From: Clavibacter sp. B3I6
Lineage (GTDB): Bacteria; Actinomycetota; Actinomycetes; Actinomycetales; Microbacteriaceae
Direction: 5' to 3'
Assembly: GCF_030816895.1 (NCBI RefSeq)
Contig: NZ_JAUSYL010000001.1
Span: 372,001 to 436,000 of the forward strand
DNA: 64,000 bases
Translations under genes and position numbers: made by a program
The notes under the pieces: model-generated
Databases searched by the model: none
Seen by the model: the letters and a program-made list of their open reading frames with translations, nothing else
Told to the model about the DNA's origin: nothing
Shown: in pieces, positions 8,385-17,070 of the stretch
Layout: every line of letters begins with the position of its first letter
Numbering within the stretch: the first letter of the stretch is position 1

Positions 8385-8852
8385 GGGGACTCTCTCTGAA
8401 GCGTCGTGGAGCGTCTCGGCAGGCGATCGCCGCCGATCGTGCGATCGTCCCCGCGGGTGGATCTTCACCGACGTTCAGGGATCCGAGGCGCCTGGCCCCG
8501 ATCTGGGCACCGCCCCCCGGGGGTGCCCACCACTTCCGCATGCGCACGACGTCGAAGACGTCGCATCGCGCTGATGCTACCGCTCCGCTCACCCCCCATG
8601 CGATGTCCGGCGGGTGGCGACCAGCGGAAGCGTCGGTGCCGCCGCGACCCGTCTCGCCACGATGCGGTCTGCTCGGTCGCATCGGTCGCATCCGTCGTGA
8701 CGGGGGATGCGACGAGGGCGGCACCAGCTGTCGCGGCGATCGCCCGTCCGGCCACCGCATGCGGGTCGCCGGCACCTGTCCGCCTCCGGATCTTCGGCTG
8801 GCGTCCATGACGCGGCCTCCCGCCGACACGCAGCCGGGTGCGACCCTGGGCC
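8385..8852. other. 468-bp intergenic region with several dyads
   Basis: No gene is supported here. The region is the divergent upstream stretch of the WxL-like operon (minus) and of a membrane-anchored protein (plus). It holds three dyads: GGGCACC...GGTGCCC (8505-8528); CGACGTC-GAA-GACGTCG (8547-8563), which looks like an operator; and GTCGCATCC...GGATGCGAC (8685-8713) preceded by a GGTCGCATC direct repeat. Which of them are functional is unknown. Confidence 0.4.
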
Positions 8853-9773
8853 ATGGTGACGCGACTCCGGACCCTCGTCGTCGGCCTCGTGGCGGTCGGC
8901 CTGCTCGGCGGCGGTCTGCTCCTGCTCGGCTGGACGATCGACGAGACGCGCTTCGCGCGGCCGGATGCCGGCTTCGATCGGCTGACGTCGCGCATGGAGG
9001 CGCTGCCGGGCGTCGACGTGCAGCACTCCGAGCGCTGGGTCGAGGCGCCCATGTTCCTGCACCCGGACTCCTGGATCGAGCTCGAGGTCGACGCGGCAGG
9101 GCTCCCCGGGATGCTCGCCGCCGTCTGCGAGGCCGACCACCCGGATGACGTCGCGTGGTCGCTCGTGGTCGACGCCGGCGCGGGCACCACCGTCACCGTC
9201 CACGATGCGGTCCCCGCGGCGGGCGACGCGAGCGGATCACGGTGCCTCGATCCCGGCGTCGACGTCGTGCGCCTCGCCGACGCGGCCCGGCGCCTCGACC
9301 TGCAGCCGAGCATCGGGGAGGACGGCGTGCTCGCGCTCGCGTCCCTCGACCCCGGGATCGGCGACGTCGCCGACATGCTGCCCCTCGTGGCGCACGCCGA
9401 CGACCTGCGGGACGCCGCCGGGCTCGCCGCGGAACGACCCGTGGTGCTCGACTCGATGACGATCGGGGTCACCATCGGGCCCGACGAGCACGATCGATGG
9501 CTCGCCCTGCTGGACGGCCTCATCACCGAGCACGGGGTCGCGAGCCTCTCCGCCGACGACGGCAGCGCGCAGATGGACGGCATCGCGAAGGTGCAGGTCG
9601 TCGCACCCGACGAGGCGCACGACGCCGTCCGGGCCCGGATCCGGGCGTCGGGCCTGGCCGTCGCTGGGTACCCCGTCCGGTTCCTCCCGTCCGACGAGCC
9701 GGACGTCCCCGGCGAGCAGCCCGCACCGGAGGACGCCCGAGGCGGATCGCGGCGACCTGCCGTGGGCCCATGA
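8853..9773 (+). CDS. membrane-anchored extracytoplasmic protein of unknown function
   Basis: This 306-residue protein has one N-terminal transmembrane segment (TLVVGLVAVGLLGGGLLLLG) and a long soluble domain with no motif I recognise. The soluble part contains two Cys and alternating short helices and strands, and ends in a Pro/Arg-rich tail. Start ATG 8853 has no strong Shine-Dalgarno; an in-frame GTG at 8838 is possible. The stop overlaps the ATG of the next gene (ATGA), so the two are translationally coupled. Coupling to a multi-pass membrane protein suggests a shared membrane complex, which is inference only. Confidence 0.65.
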   Translation: MVTRLRTLVVGLVAVGLLGGGLLLLGWTIDETRFARPDAGFDRLTSRMEALPGVDVQHSERWVEAPMFLHPDSWIELEVDAAGLPGMLAAVCEADHPDDVAWSLVVDAGAGTTVTVHDAVPAAGDASGSRCLDPGVDVVRLADAARRLDLQPSIGEDGVLALASLDPGIGDVADMLPLVAHADDLRDAAGLAAERPVVLDSMTIGVTIGPDEHDRWLALLDGLITEHGVASLSADDGSAQMDGIAKVQVVAPDEAHDAVRARIRASGLAVAGYPVRFLPSDEPDVPGEQPAPEDARGGSRRPAVGP

Positions 9774-10546
9774 CAGGCGACGGGACGCGCCGTGCGGCGG
9801 TCGATCCGACGGGCAGGGCGTCGACGGCGCTGGCCGCCGTGCTCGTGCTCGCATCCGCCGCGCTCCAGCACCAGGCGGCGCTCGAGCGCTGGCCCGACGA
9901 CGGGCGCCTCCGCGGCGGCCACTCCCTCCAGAGCCACCTCTTCGACTACACGTTCCCGGCGGACCCGTGGGAGAGCCTGGGCGTCGCCGCGGAGCTGATC
10001 GGGATCGGCTACCTGCTGCTCGCGTTCGCGCTCCCGCTCGCCTTCGCCGACGCGCGGAGCCGAGGCCACCGGGGAGTCGTCCCGGCGGTCGTCGGGGCTG
10101 CCGGCTCCTTCGGGTACCTGGGAGCGCACGCGCTCGTGTCCGGGCTGATCGACGCGCCGACGGTCCTGCAGTCGACCCTCGTGGCGGCGGTGCCGGGACT
10201 CGTCGCGCCGGCCAGCCTGATCGCGCTCGTCCTCCTCCACGCCCGGTCCCGGCCCGCGACCGCCGCCGCCTGCGCGTTCCTCCTCGGCGCGACCCTGCCG
10301 GGTCACTCGGTCGCGATGTTCCTCGTGGCGCCCGCGATCGTCGGCTACGCGTCCTTCGACACCACGCCGTGGACCGAGTCCGTCGTCGCGGCGTCGACGG
10401 CCCTGGCCGGGGTGATGCTCCTGGTGGCGGCCGCGACGCGAGGGCGCGCGGGCGGGCGGGGCCGCGCACCGGCTCCGGAACGTCCGGCCGCGGGGCACGG
10501 ACGCGTGGCGCACGTGGACGGACGACCCGGGAGGCCGACCGGCTGA
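9770..10546 (+). CDS. multi-pass membrane protein, unknown function
   Basis: The 258-residue product has about six hydrophobic segments (for example TALAAVLVLASAALQ, LIGIGYLLLAFALPLAF, LVAPASLIALVLL, VVAASTALAGVMLLVAA) and a basic, disordered C-terminus. I recognise no transporter or enzyme signature. Its start overlaps the stop of the upstream anchored protein by 4 bp, so the pair forms an operon. It ends 148 bp before a small convergent membrane protein gene. Confidence 0.65.
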   Translation: MTGDGTRRAAVDPTGRASTALAAVLVLASAALQHQAALERWPDDGRLRGGHSLQSHLFDYTFPADPWESLGVAAELIGIGYLLLAFALPLAFADARSRGHRGVVPAVVGAAGSFGYLGAHALVSGLIDAPTVLQSTLVAAVPGLVAPASLIALVLLHARSRPATAAACAFLLGATLPGHSVAMFLVAPAIVGYASFDTTPWTESVVAASTALAGVMLLVAAATRGRAGGRGRAPAPERPAAGHGRVAHVDGRPGRPTG

Positions 10547-10585
10547 GGGACCCCCGCCGCGGGCGACGTCCGTCGGCGGAGGCGG

Positions 10586-10610
10586 GACCGGACCGGACCG
10601 GACCGGACCG
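10586..10610. repeat. tandem GACCG pentamer repeat (5 copies)
   Basis: Five exact head-to-tail GACCG units are followed by a degenerate sixth (GACGG) in the gap between two convergent genes. It is a short simple-sequence tract, likely variable in length by slippage. No function is apparent. Confidence 0.8.
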
Positions 10611-10694
10611 GACGGGCCGGTCCCGAGCCCGATGGCGCGTCCCGGGCGAGGTGGGCGGAGGACGGGATCGATGCGGGAGCGGCCGCTGCCCGGA

Positions 10695-11006
10695 TCACGC
10701 GGACGCGCGCGGGACTCCCGGTGCCCGCAGCAGGGTCGCGAGCCAGGCGACCAGCGTCGCGGGGATGAGGAGCTCGGTGAGCGAGGGGCGATCCACGACG
10801 GCGACGCCGTCGATGAGCCAGGTGCACGTGCGTCCGAGGGGGAACCAGCTCCATCCCGCCTCGCCGAACACCGATCCCCCGGGCGAGAGCTCGCAGCCGA
10901 CCGTGTCGCCGAGCAGCAGCTGCTCGGCGACCACCGACCCGATCCACGCGAACGCCAGCACGGACCAGGGCAGGAAGCGGAGGCGGGGATCTCGGACGGC
11001 GCGCAT
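10695..11006 (-). CDS. small membrane protein, unknown function
   Basis: The 103-residue product has two likely transmembrane helices (FLPWSVLAFAWIGSVVAEQLLL and LLIPATLVAWLATLL). They flank a loop with two cysteines (GCELSPGG...RTCTW) that may be disulfide-bonded outside the membrane. No family is recognised. Coding is supported by length, hydrophobic pattern and codon bias consistent with neighbours. It lies alone, convergent to the upstream membrane-protein operon. Confidence 0.6.
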   Translation of the reverse strand: MRAVRDPRLRFLPWSVLAFAWIGSVVAEQLLLGDTVGCELSPGGSVFGEAGWSWFPLGRTCTWLIDGVAVVDRPSLTELLIPATLVAWLATLLRAPGVPRASA

Positions 11007-11139
11007 GCTCCCAGCCTCCCGATGCCTCCTCGCGGACGCGTCCTCCGCGGTGATGATCCGTCCGGTGTCCCCGTGCCTCCCCGCTCCCCGGCGCCAGGCT
11101 GCGGCCGTCGTCGAGGGGAGGCCTGCGCTCCGTCCGCGG

Positions 11140-12243
11140 CTACCCGATGGACGCGACCGCGGCCTCGACCCGGGCGGCGATCGCGGCGGACAGGGGCGCG
11201 GAGCCGACCTGCTCGGCGGCGAGCCGCTGGCCCTCGGCGCTGGTCACGTAGCCGAGGTACGCCCGGACGAGGTCGGCGACGGCAGGATCCTCGTACTCCT
11301 GGCAGGCGATCAGGTAGCTGACGAGGACGATCGGGTACACGCCCGCGGTCTCCGTCGTGTAGTCGAGGTCGATCGCGATGTCGTTCTCCGCGCGGCCCTC
11401 GGCCTCGGGCGAGGCCTCGACGACCGCCGCGGCCGCCTCCGGGGAGTAGCCGACGAACTCGTCGCCGACCCGGATCCTCGCGACGCCCAGGTCGCCGGCC
11501 TTGGAGGCGTCCGCGTAGCCGATGGTGTTCGCCCCGCCCCGGACGGCCTCGACGACGCCCGAGGTCTGCGCCGCGGCCTCGCCGCCCTCGTAGGGCCACG
11601 TGTCGGCCGGCTCCGCGTCCCAGACGCTCGCGGCGGCGGTGTTCAGGTACTTCGCGAAGTTCTCGGTGGTGCCCGACTTGTCGGAGCGGTGCACGGCGGT
11701 GATGCCGGCGTCGGGCATCGGGGTGTCGGGATTCAGGGCGACGATGGCCGGATCGTCCCACCTCGTGATCGTGCCCCGGAAGATGGCCGCGGCGGTGGCG
11801 GCGTCGAGGTCGAGCTCGTCGACGCCGTCGATCTGGAAGATCATCGCGATCGGGGAGATGTAGGCCGGCACGCCGATGGGCTGGGCGCCGTCAGCGCACT
11901 GGCCGAAGGTGCCCGCGAGCTCCTCCGTCGTGAAGGCCCGGTCGGAGCCGGCGAACATGGCGTTCGGCCCACCGGCGATGAACGCCTCGCGACCGGCGCC
12001 CGACCCGTCGGGCGAGTAGAGGACGGTCACGTCGGGGTTCGCGGTCTGGAAGGCGGCGATCCACGACTCCTGGGCGGAGCTCTGCGACGAGGCGCCGATC
12101 CCGTTGAGCGAGCCGGACAGGGTCGACGCGCTGGCGCCGTCGCTGTCGGCGGGAGCGGGGCCCTCGTTGGCGGCGCAGGAGGAGAGGGTCAGGGCGACGA
12201 CGGCGGCGAGGGCCGCGGCGCCGGAGAGGCGGGTGCTGTTCAC
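11140..12243 (-). CDS. pstS: phosphate ABC transporter substrate-binding lipoprotein PstS
   Basis: This 367-residue lipoprotein has a lipobox LSSC with the modified cysteine at Cys23. The mature part has the PstS pattern: GSLNGIGASSQ, a TVLYSPDGSGAGREAF phosphate-loop segment, AMFAGSDRAFT, and SDKSGTTENFAKYL. It should capture inorganic phosphate outside the membrane for PstCAB. GTG at 12243 follows GAAAGG. No pstC, pstA or pstB is adjacent, so the permease must be encoded elsewhere or this is a stand-alone copy. The upstream gene encodes a secreted repeat protein on the same strand. Confidence 0.9.
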   Translation of the reverse strand: MNSTRLSGAAALAAVVALTLSSCAANEGPAPADSDGASASTLSGSLNGIGASSQSSAQESWIAAFQTANPDVTVLYSPDGSGAGREAFIAGGPNAMFAGSDRAFTTEELAGTFGQCADGAQPIGVPAYISPIAMIFQIDGVDELDLDAATAAAIFRGTITRWDDPAIVALNPDTPMPDAGITAVHRSDKSGTTENFAKYLNTAAASVWDAEPADTWPYEGGEAAAQTSGVVEAVRGGANTIGYADASKAGDLGVARIRVGDEFVGYSPEAAAAVVEASPEAEGRAENDIAIDLDYTTETAGVYPIVLVSYLIACQEYEDPAVADLVRAYLGYVTSAEGQRLAAEQVGSAPLSAAIAARVEAAVASIG

Positions 12244-12388
12244 GGGGAGCCTTTCGGGAGGGATGCTCGGTCGGCCGGCGTGACGCCGGACGTGCTCAGG
12301 AGGAGCGGCGGAGGATGCGGGTCCTCGGCGGCGGCGGAGGTCGCCGGCGGATGGCCGGGGGCCGGGCCAGGAGGGCCCGGGGTCGACG

Positions 12389-12402
12389 TGCACGCGCGTG
12401 CA
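12389..12402. repeat. 14-bp perfect palindrome TGCACGCGCGTGCA
   Basis: This palindrome lies between the secreted repeat-protein gene and pstS, about 146 bp before the pstS start. It could be an operator for pstS or part of a terminator for the upstream gene. Alternating GC content makes chance occurrence plausible. No Pho box was found. Confidence 0.35.
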
Positions 12403-12454
12403 GGGCGGTGCACGCACTGTCGTCGTGCGGACGCAGCCCGGAGGCCGGTCGGCG

Positions 12455-13171
12455 TCAGAGGGGCAGGATCTCGCCGGCCAGCAGCATCGCGCCGGCGCGC
12501 GCCTTCGCGGTCCGGGTGTCGCTCTGCCACAGGGCGGCGATCCGCACCGCGTCGGCGTCGGTGTAGCCCACGAGTCCGAACGCGGCGATGTCCTGCTCCT
12601 CCGTGAAGGAGGCAGGCGCCGCGGGGACGGGCTCGTGCGCGAGCAGCAGGGCGCCGACCCTCGCCTTCGCGGCGAACAGCTCGGTCGAGCCCCAGACGGT
12701 GGCGAGGCCGAGGGCGTCCTCGTAGTCGGCTCCGCCGAAGTAGAACGCGGAGAGCTGCTGCTCGTCCGAGTACGGCGCCGTCGCCGCCTCGTCGGGGGCG
12801 AAGGGCAGCGGCGCGCCGGTCCGGAGCTTCGATCCGGCCTTGCCCTGCGCGGCTTCCGTGTCCACGCCCCACACGACGGCGAGGTTCACGGCGTCGTCGG
12901 CGTACGGCGAGGAGGCGAAGGCGGCCAGGTCGGCCTCCGAGTACACGATCTTCGGCGCGGGGGTGGGGGCGGCGACGGCGGGCGCCGTCATTGCGGCCTC
13001 GGCGGAGGCGGACCCGCTCGGCCCCGCGAGCACCCCGGCGGATCCGAGCGCGACGATCGATCCGGTGAGGAGGCAGGCCGCGGCGGCGGTGACCGCGACG
13101 CGCTGGAACGCCGATCCCGATCCCGAGCTCGGGCGGCGGTCGGTGGTGGGCTGTCGGGGTGAGTCGGTCAT
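12455..13171 (-). CDS. secreted protein with three internal ~48-residue repeats, unknown function
   Basis: This 238-residue protein has a signal segment (about residues 22-60, ending GSASAEA) and three repeats at roughly 77-123, 134-182 and 189-236. Each unit follows the pattern [YF]-[ST]-E/D ... A-F ... [DE]-A-[VL]-x-[LI]-A-x-[VL]-W ... K-[AG]-[RKG]-x-G-x-x-L (for example VNLAVVWG, LGLATVWG, VRIAALWQ). I do not recognise this repeat. The regular helix-forming pattern suggests a small solenoid or peptidoglycan/protein-binding module at the cell surface. ATG at 13171 opens the gene. It precedes pstS on the same strand with a 211-bp gap, so it is probably a separate unit. Confidence 0.75.
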   Translation of the reverse strand: MTDSPRQPTTDRRPSSGSGSAFQRVAVTAAAACLLTGSIVALGSAGVLAGPSGSASAEAAMTAPAVAAPTPAPKIVYSEADLAAFASSPYADDAVNLAVVWGVDTEAAQGKAGSKLRTGAPLPFAPDEAATAPYSDEQQLSAFYFGGADYEDALGLATVWGSTELFAAKARVGALLLAHEPVPAAPASFTEEQDIAAFGLVGYTDADAVRIAALWQSDTRTAKARAGAMLLAGEILPL

Positions 13172-13514
13172 GTCGTGCTCCTCGTCCTGGTCGGCGGGAT
13201 GCGCCGCGATCCGTCTCGCGTCGTCCCTCGGCCGACGCTAGGTGCGCCGGGACCCCTCGACGACGTCCCGCGAGCCGATCGGGCCCTCCGGCAGAGGATC
13301 CCCGCCGCGGGGAGGAACGCCGCGGGCGCGCCTTCCGTCCCGAGGATGAGCGGCGCTGCCGCCCGGCAGGACCCCCGGACGAGTCCGGTCGGCGCCGGGG
13401 TCCGCGGAGCCCGCGGCATCGACCGCGTGGTCGCGTGCCCGCGCGGCACCGTCGCCGGTCGGCCGCCGGTCCCCGGAGTGCCCCGCACGGCGCTCGTCCG
13501 CTCCCGCACGGCGC
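13172..13514. other. 343-bp intergenic region with a 14-bp direct repeat
   Basis: No gene is supported. CCCGCACGGCGCTC occurs twice (13482-13495 and 13503-13516), the second copy touching the response-regulator stop codon. The region presumably contains the promoter of the secreted repeat-protein gene and the end of the two-component operon transcript. No convincing terminator is visible. Confidence 0.4.
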
Positions 13515-14198
13515 TCACCCGTCCCCGCGCGGGCCCGCGCCGGGCCTCGTGAAGCCCGACTGGAAGGCGAAGACGGCGGCCTGCACCCGCGTGCTGCTGC
13601 CCGTCTTGGCCAGCATGCTCGACACGTGCGACTTGATGGTCGCGGTGCTGAGGAAGAGCTCCGTCGCGATGTCGACGTTGCTGAGTCCGCGCGCGACGGC
13701 GTCGAGCACGTCCCGCTCCCGCTCGCTGAGGGTCGCCAGCGCCGCCAGGCGCAGCGCGTCGGCCGCGACGGGGACGCTCGGCGCCGCCCTCTGCTCGATG
13801 AGCGCCCGCGTCATCGCCGGGTCGATGAGGGAGTCGCCGCGGGCGGCCGATCGCACGGCGGCGGCGATGAGGTCGGGTCCGGAGTCCTTGAGCAGGAAGC
13901 CCGACGCGCCGGCGGCGATGCCGTCGAACAGGTGCTCGTCGTCGTCGAAGGTGGTGATGAGGACGACCGCGCAGCCGAGCTCGGGCACGAGCCGACGGGT
14001 GGCGGAGATGCCGTCCAGGCGCGGCATGCGGATGTCCATCACGATCACGTCCGGTCGGGTCGCGCGCGCGTCGCGGACCGCCTCCTCGCCGTCGGCGCTC
14101 CGGCCGACCACGCTCATGTCGTGCTCGGCCTCGAGCATGGTCGCGATGCCCGCCCGCGCGATGGCCTGGTCGTCCACGACGAGCACCCGGAGGGTCAC
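13515..14198 (-). CDS. NarL/LuxR-family response regulator
   Basis: This 227-residue protein has an N-terminal receiver domain with the acidic pair at DD (residues 9-10), phosphoacceptor Asp55 in VMDIRMP, and the conserved lysine in FLLKDSG. The C-terminal LuxR-type helix-turn-helix reads LSERERDVLDAVARGLSN...STATIKSHVSSMLAKTGSST. It is the DNA-binding partner of the histidine kinase just upstream; the kinase stop and this GTG overlap (GTGA), so they are translated together. The target genes are unknown. The secreted repeat-protein gene 344 bp downstream on the same strand is a possible candidate by position only. Confidence 0.92.
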   Translation of the reverse strand: MTLRVLVVDDQAIARAGIATMLEAEHDMSVVGRSADGEEAVRDARATRPDVIVMDIRMPRLDGISATRRLVPELGCAVVLITTFDDDEHLFDGIAAGASGFLLKDSGPDLIAAAVRSAARGDSLIDPAMTRALIEQRAAPSVPVAADALRLAALATLSERERDVLDAVARGLSNVDIATELFLSTATIKSHVSSMLAKTGSSTRVQAAVFAFQSGFTRPGAGPRGDG

Positions 14199-15523
14199 GC
14201 CGGGTCCTCCCGTCCGCCGGATGCGATGGGTCGCGGCAGCTCGGCGTGGACCGACCACCCGGCGCCCGCAGTCGGCGGGCCGGTGGTCAGGCTGCCCCCG
14301 AGGGAGGCCACCCGCTCGCGCAGGGACGGGGTGCCGGAGCCGCCGCGCGGGAGCTCCGGGAAGCGCTCGCGGGCCGGCCCCGGATCCGTCACGGTCACCG
14401 TCCACGCGGACGGCGTCTCCTCGACGACGACGCGGACCTCGGTCGCCGCGGAGTGCAGCATCACGTTGGTGACGCCCTCCTGCACGACGGCCACGATCAC
14501 GGAGCGGTGCGCGGGCAGGAGGCCGTCGCCGACGCGGACGGCCACGTCGACGTCGTAGCCGATGCCCCGCCCCCGAGCGCAGAGGAGGTCGAGCTCGGCG
14601 GCGAGGCTCTGCGGCGCGCTGGAGGCGGGATCGAGCGGCGCGGCTTTGAGGATCCGGACCACGCGGCGGATGCGGGCGAGGACGTCCTGGCCGCCTGCGG
14701 CGATGTCGGCGACGGCCGCGGGCAGCTGCTCCGGCTGCCGGTCGGCGACCCGGAGCGCGGCCTGCGCGCGGATGACCAGGGCGGCCACGTGATGGGCGAC
14801 CTCGTCGTGCAGGTCGCGGGCGATGCGCGTCCGCTCCCGCTCCGCGATGCGCGCCTCCTCGGCCGCCCGCAGCTCGACGAGCTCCCGGTTCTGCGCCGCG
14901 AGCGCCGCCGCCGCGAGCCGCTGCCGCCGGAGCATGAGGGCGACGAGCACGACGAGGGCGCACGCCACGAGCTCCGCGACGAGGAGCGACCGGTCGACGT
15001 CGGTGTCGAGCAGCAGCACGTCGTCGAGCGGGCGGCCGGCGAGGATGTTGGCGACGATGTCCCGCCAGGGGGTGAGCACCAGCACGCCGAGGACGCCGAA
15101 CGCGGCCGAGGCGACGAGGACCGGGCCGCGGCCCGCGATCGCGAGGAACGCGACGACGCCCAGCGGCACCAGCGACTCGGGGGCGCGCACGTAGAGGCCG
15201 TAGAGCGCGGGCGGCAGCGGGCCCAGCGTCGTGTACGCCGTGTAGCCGGCGACGATGACGAGCGTCTCCACGGGCCACCGACCGGCGGTCGCGGCCCCGA
15301 GGATCCCGATGGCTCCGAGGTACGCGTAGCCCGGGAGACCCTGGGGCTGCCAGTCGAGGTGCAGGGCGACGGCCAGACCCGAGGCGTAGCAGGCTCCGGC
15401 GATGACGACCACCGCGAGGGTGCGCAGGACCCCGGCGTGAGCACCGGCGAGGGACGCGAGGGCGCCTCGCGGCCGTCCGCCGAGGAGACGGCGGCCGGCT
15501 GCCTCCCCTCCGGCGTGCGTCAC
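14195..15523 (-). CDS. HisKA_3-type sensor histidine kinase
   Basis: This 442-residue membrane kinase has several N-terminal transmembrane helices (for example TLAVVVIAGACYASGLAVAL and SLLVAELVACALVVLVALM). A HisKA_3 dimerisation segment follows with the phosphorylated His in RDLHDEVAHHVAAL, and then a C-terminal ATPase domain. It pairs with the overlapping response regulator. I prefer GTG 15523 because TAGCGT lies 7 nt before it (minus strand, 15536-15531), a leaderless promoter pattern; GTG 15532 is the alternative. The upstream amidoligase gene ends 16 bp away, so an operon of three is possible. The sensed signal is unknown; there is almost no extracellular sensor domain. Confidence 0.88.
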   Translation of the reverse strand: MTHAGGEAAGRRLLGGRPRGALASLAGAHAGVLRTLAVVVIAGACYASGLAVALHLDWQPQGLPGYAYLGAIGILGAATAGRWPVETLVIVAGYTAYTTLGPLPPALYGLYVRAPESLVPLGVVAFLAIAGRGPVLVASAAFGVLGVLVLTPWRDIVANILAGRPLDDVLLLDTDVDRSLLVAELVACALVVLVALMLRRQRLAAAALAAQNRELVELRAAEEARIAERERTRIARDLHDEVAHHVAALVIRAQAALRVADRQPEQLPAAVADIAAGGQDVLARIRRVVRILKAAPLDPASSAPQSLAAELDLLCARGRGIGYDVDVAVRVGDGLLPAHRSVIVAVVQEGVTNVMLHSAATEVRVVVEETPSAWTVTVTDPGPARERFPELPRGGSGTPSLRERVASLGGSLTTGPPTAGAGWSVHAELPRPIASGGREDPA

Positions 15524-15539
15524 CCGGCTCACGCTAGCG

Positions 15540-16706
15540 TCACGACGGCGGAGCGTTCTCGGCCGAAGGGATGAGTCCCGCCAGTCGCCGGAGCTCGGCA
15601 CGCGCGGTCCCCGGATCGTCCGTGGTCGGGCGCGGGAGGGGCTCCGGCCGCAGGCAACGTGCCAGCAGGCGCTCGACCAGCTCGGCGCGTCGTGCGATCT
15701 CGGCGCCGTGCAGGGCGCCGGGGAGGATCCGCACCTCGACGGTGTCCCGGGTCGGCTGATCGGTGAGCAGCGCGGTGAGGTTGACGTCGAAGTACTTCGT
15801 GAGACCCGTCTCCGCGGCGAGCCCCTGCATGCGTCGCCAGCGGTCGGCCTCCCCGGACGGCGGGGCACCGCCGTCCGCCGCGTCGGCGTCGACGAGCTCG
15901 AGGAGCGCCGGGGGCAGCGCCTGCAGCCGCACGCAGGCCGGGTTGGTCGCGAGCTCCGCGCGCAGCGGTTCCCTCCAGTGGCCGAACAGCCGCACGAGGT
16001 TCGCGAACGCGCAGGCGGAGCGGAACGGCGCGGCGTCGAGGTGCATGTGCACGGCGGCTTCCGTCGGGACGCCGAAGCCCGCCTCGCGCGCCGGTCGGAG
16101 CAGGGCCTCCAGGGCGGCCTCGTGGTCCTGACGCAGCGGCGGCGTGACGATCTCGCACGGCCGCTCCCGGCCGTGCGCGAGGGCGGTCGCCATGGCGATG
16201 CTCGCGCCCGCGCGGTCACGGAGCCGCCGGACGGGACCGATCGTCTCCACCGCCGTGCCGAAGAGGACCGCCACGTCGTCGAGGACGGTCCGGTAGGGGG
16301 CGGCCGCGTCGGTGCGGTCGGCGACGAGCCGGAGGAGCCGGGGATCGTCGGACAGCACGCGGTAGAGGTCCGGGTCCGGCCGCTCCCCCGTGCCCGCGTC
16401 CGGACGGCGCCCCGCGTCCTGCCCCGCGGCCTGCACCTGCTCGCGCCGGAGGTCCGCGACGATCGTGATGTCGTCGACGAGCGTCGCGAGCGGGCCGCCG
16501 TCCCGGTCCCGGACGTCGAACCCGGGCGTCAGGTGCCAGAAGTGGCCCATGCCGGGCACGAGCGACGGCTCGGAGTCGACGTGGAAGAACCGTGTGACGC
16601 GTCCCCCGTGCTCGGCGGCGATGCGCTCCGCCAGGGTGAGGCGGCTGGCACCGGGCGGCGCGATCAGCTCGATCTCGAAGCCGATGCGGCTGCGGAGGTG
16701 CGTCAT
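15540..16706 (-). CDS. amidoligase-family protein (COOH-NH2 ligase of the glutamate-cysteine-ligase-like superfamily)
   Basis: This 388-residue protein begins RSRIGFEIELIAPPG, the acidic metal-binding motif (FEIE) of Amidoligase_2-type enzymes. It continues with HVDSEPSLVPGMGHFWHLTPG, EIVTPPLR, VHMHLD and a late VEVRILPG arginine motif, all typical of the GCS-like fold. Such enzymes form amide bonds between a carboxylate and an amine using ATP and often modify peptides or small molecules. Start ATG 16706 follows a GGAG-poor leader. It sits just upstream of a histidine kinase and response regulator on the same strand. The substrate is unknown; no glutaminase or peptide-precursor gene is adjacent. 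Confidence 0.7.
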   Translation of the reverse strand: MTHLRSRIGFEIELIAPPGASRLTLAERIAAEHGGRVTRFFHVDSEPSLVPGMGHFWHLTPGFDVRDRDGGPLATLVDDITIVADLRREQVQAAGQDAGRRPDAGTGERPDPDLYRVLSDDPRLLRLVADRTDAAAPYRTVLDDVAVLFGTAVETIGPVRRLRDRAGASIAMATALAHGRERPCEIVTPPLRQDHEAALEALLRPAREAGFGVPTEAAVHMHLDAAPFRSACAFANLVRLFGHWREPLRAELATNPACVRLQALPPALLELVDADAADGGAPPSGEADRWRRMQGLAAETGLTKYFDVNLTALLTDQPTRDTVEVRILPGALHGAEIARRAELVERLLARCLRPEPLPRPTTDDPGTARAELRRLAGLIPSAENAPPS

Positions 16707-17070
16707 GCCCGCGCCCGCGCCCGCGCTCGTGCGGATGCCTCGCGGGCGATGGGACGCGGATGGTGCCGTGAGCCGGTCACGCTGTCTCCTCGCTGGGTCG
16801 GGCGCAGATGACGCGGGCTCGTGCCGACCCTGCCCGTCCACTATCGCATCGCCGGCTGCCCTCGGCGTCCGACGGCGGCGCGTCCCCCACCCGTGCCGCG
16901 TCCGCCGCGTGCCCGACTCGACCCCGGCCCTGCGGGGCCACGCGGTCGACGCGTGGGCTATGTTCGCCCTGCACCTCGTGCTGGTTCCGCGGCGTGGTCG
17001 CGTGATCGTCGAAGCCCAGGCCGACCTGTCTGCCGATCGATCACCGGACGCCGCGCCGGAGGCATCGCCC
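16707..17070. other. 364-bp divergent intergenic region
   Basis: This stretch lies between the amidoligase (minus) and MFS (plus) genes. It should contain both promoters. A frame from ATG 16960 reads into the MFS gene, but its extra residues are polar and unlike an MFS N-terminus. I see no convincing gene or strong dyad. Confidence 0.4.

Noticed and set aside
8465..11761. A 1098-residue minus-strand open frame
   Set aside because: Arg/Pro-rich composition with no domain logic; it is antisense to well-supported genes and arises from high GC.
16960..17070. MFS gene starting at ATG 16960
   Set aside because: The added segment is polar and GGAGG is correctly placed for ATG 17071.
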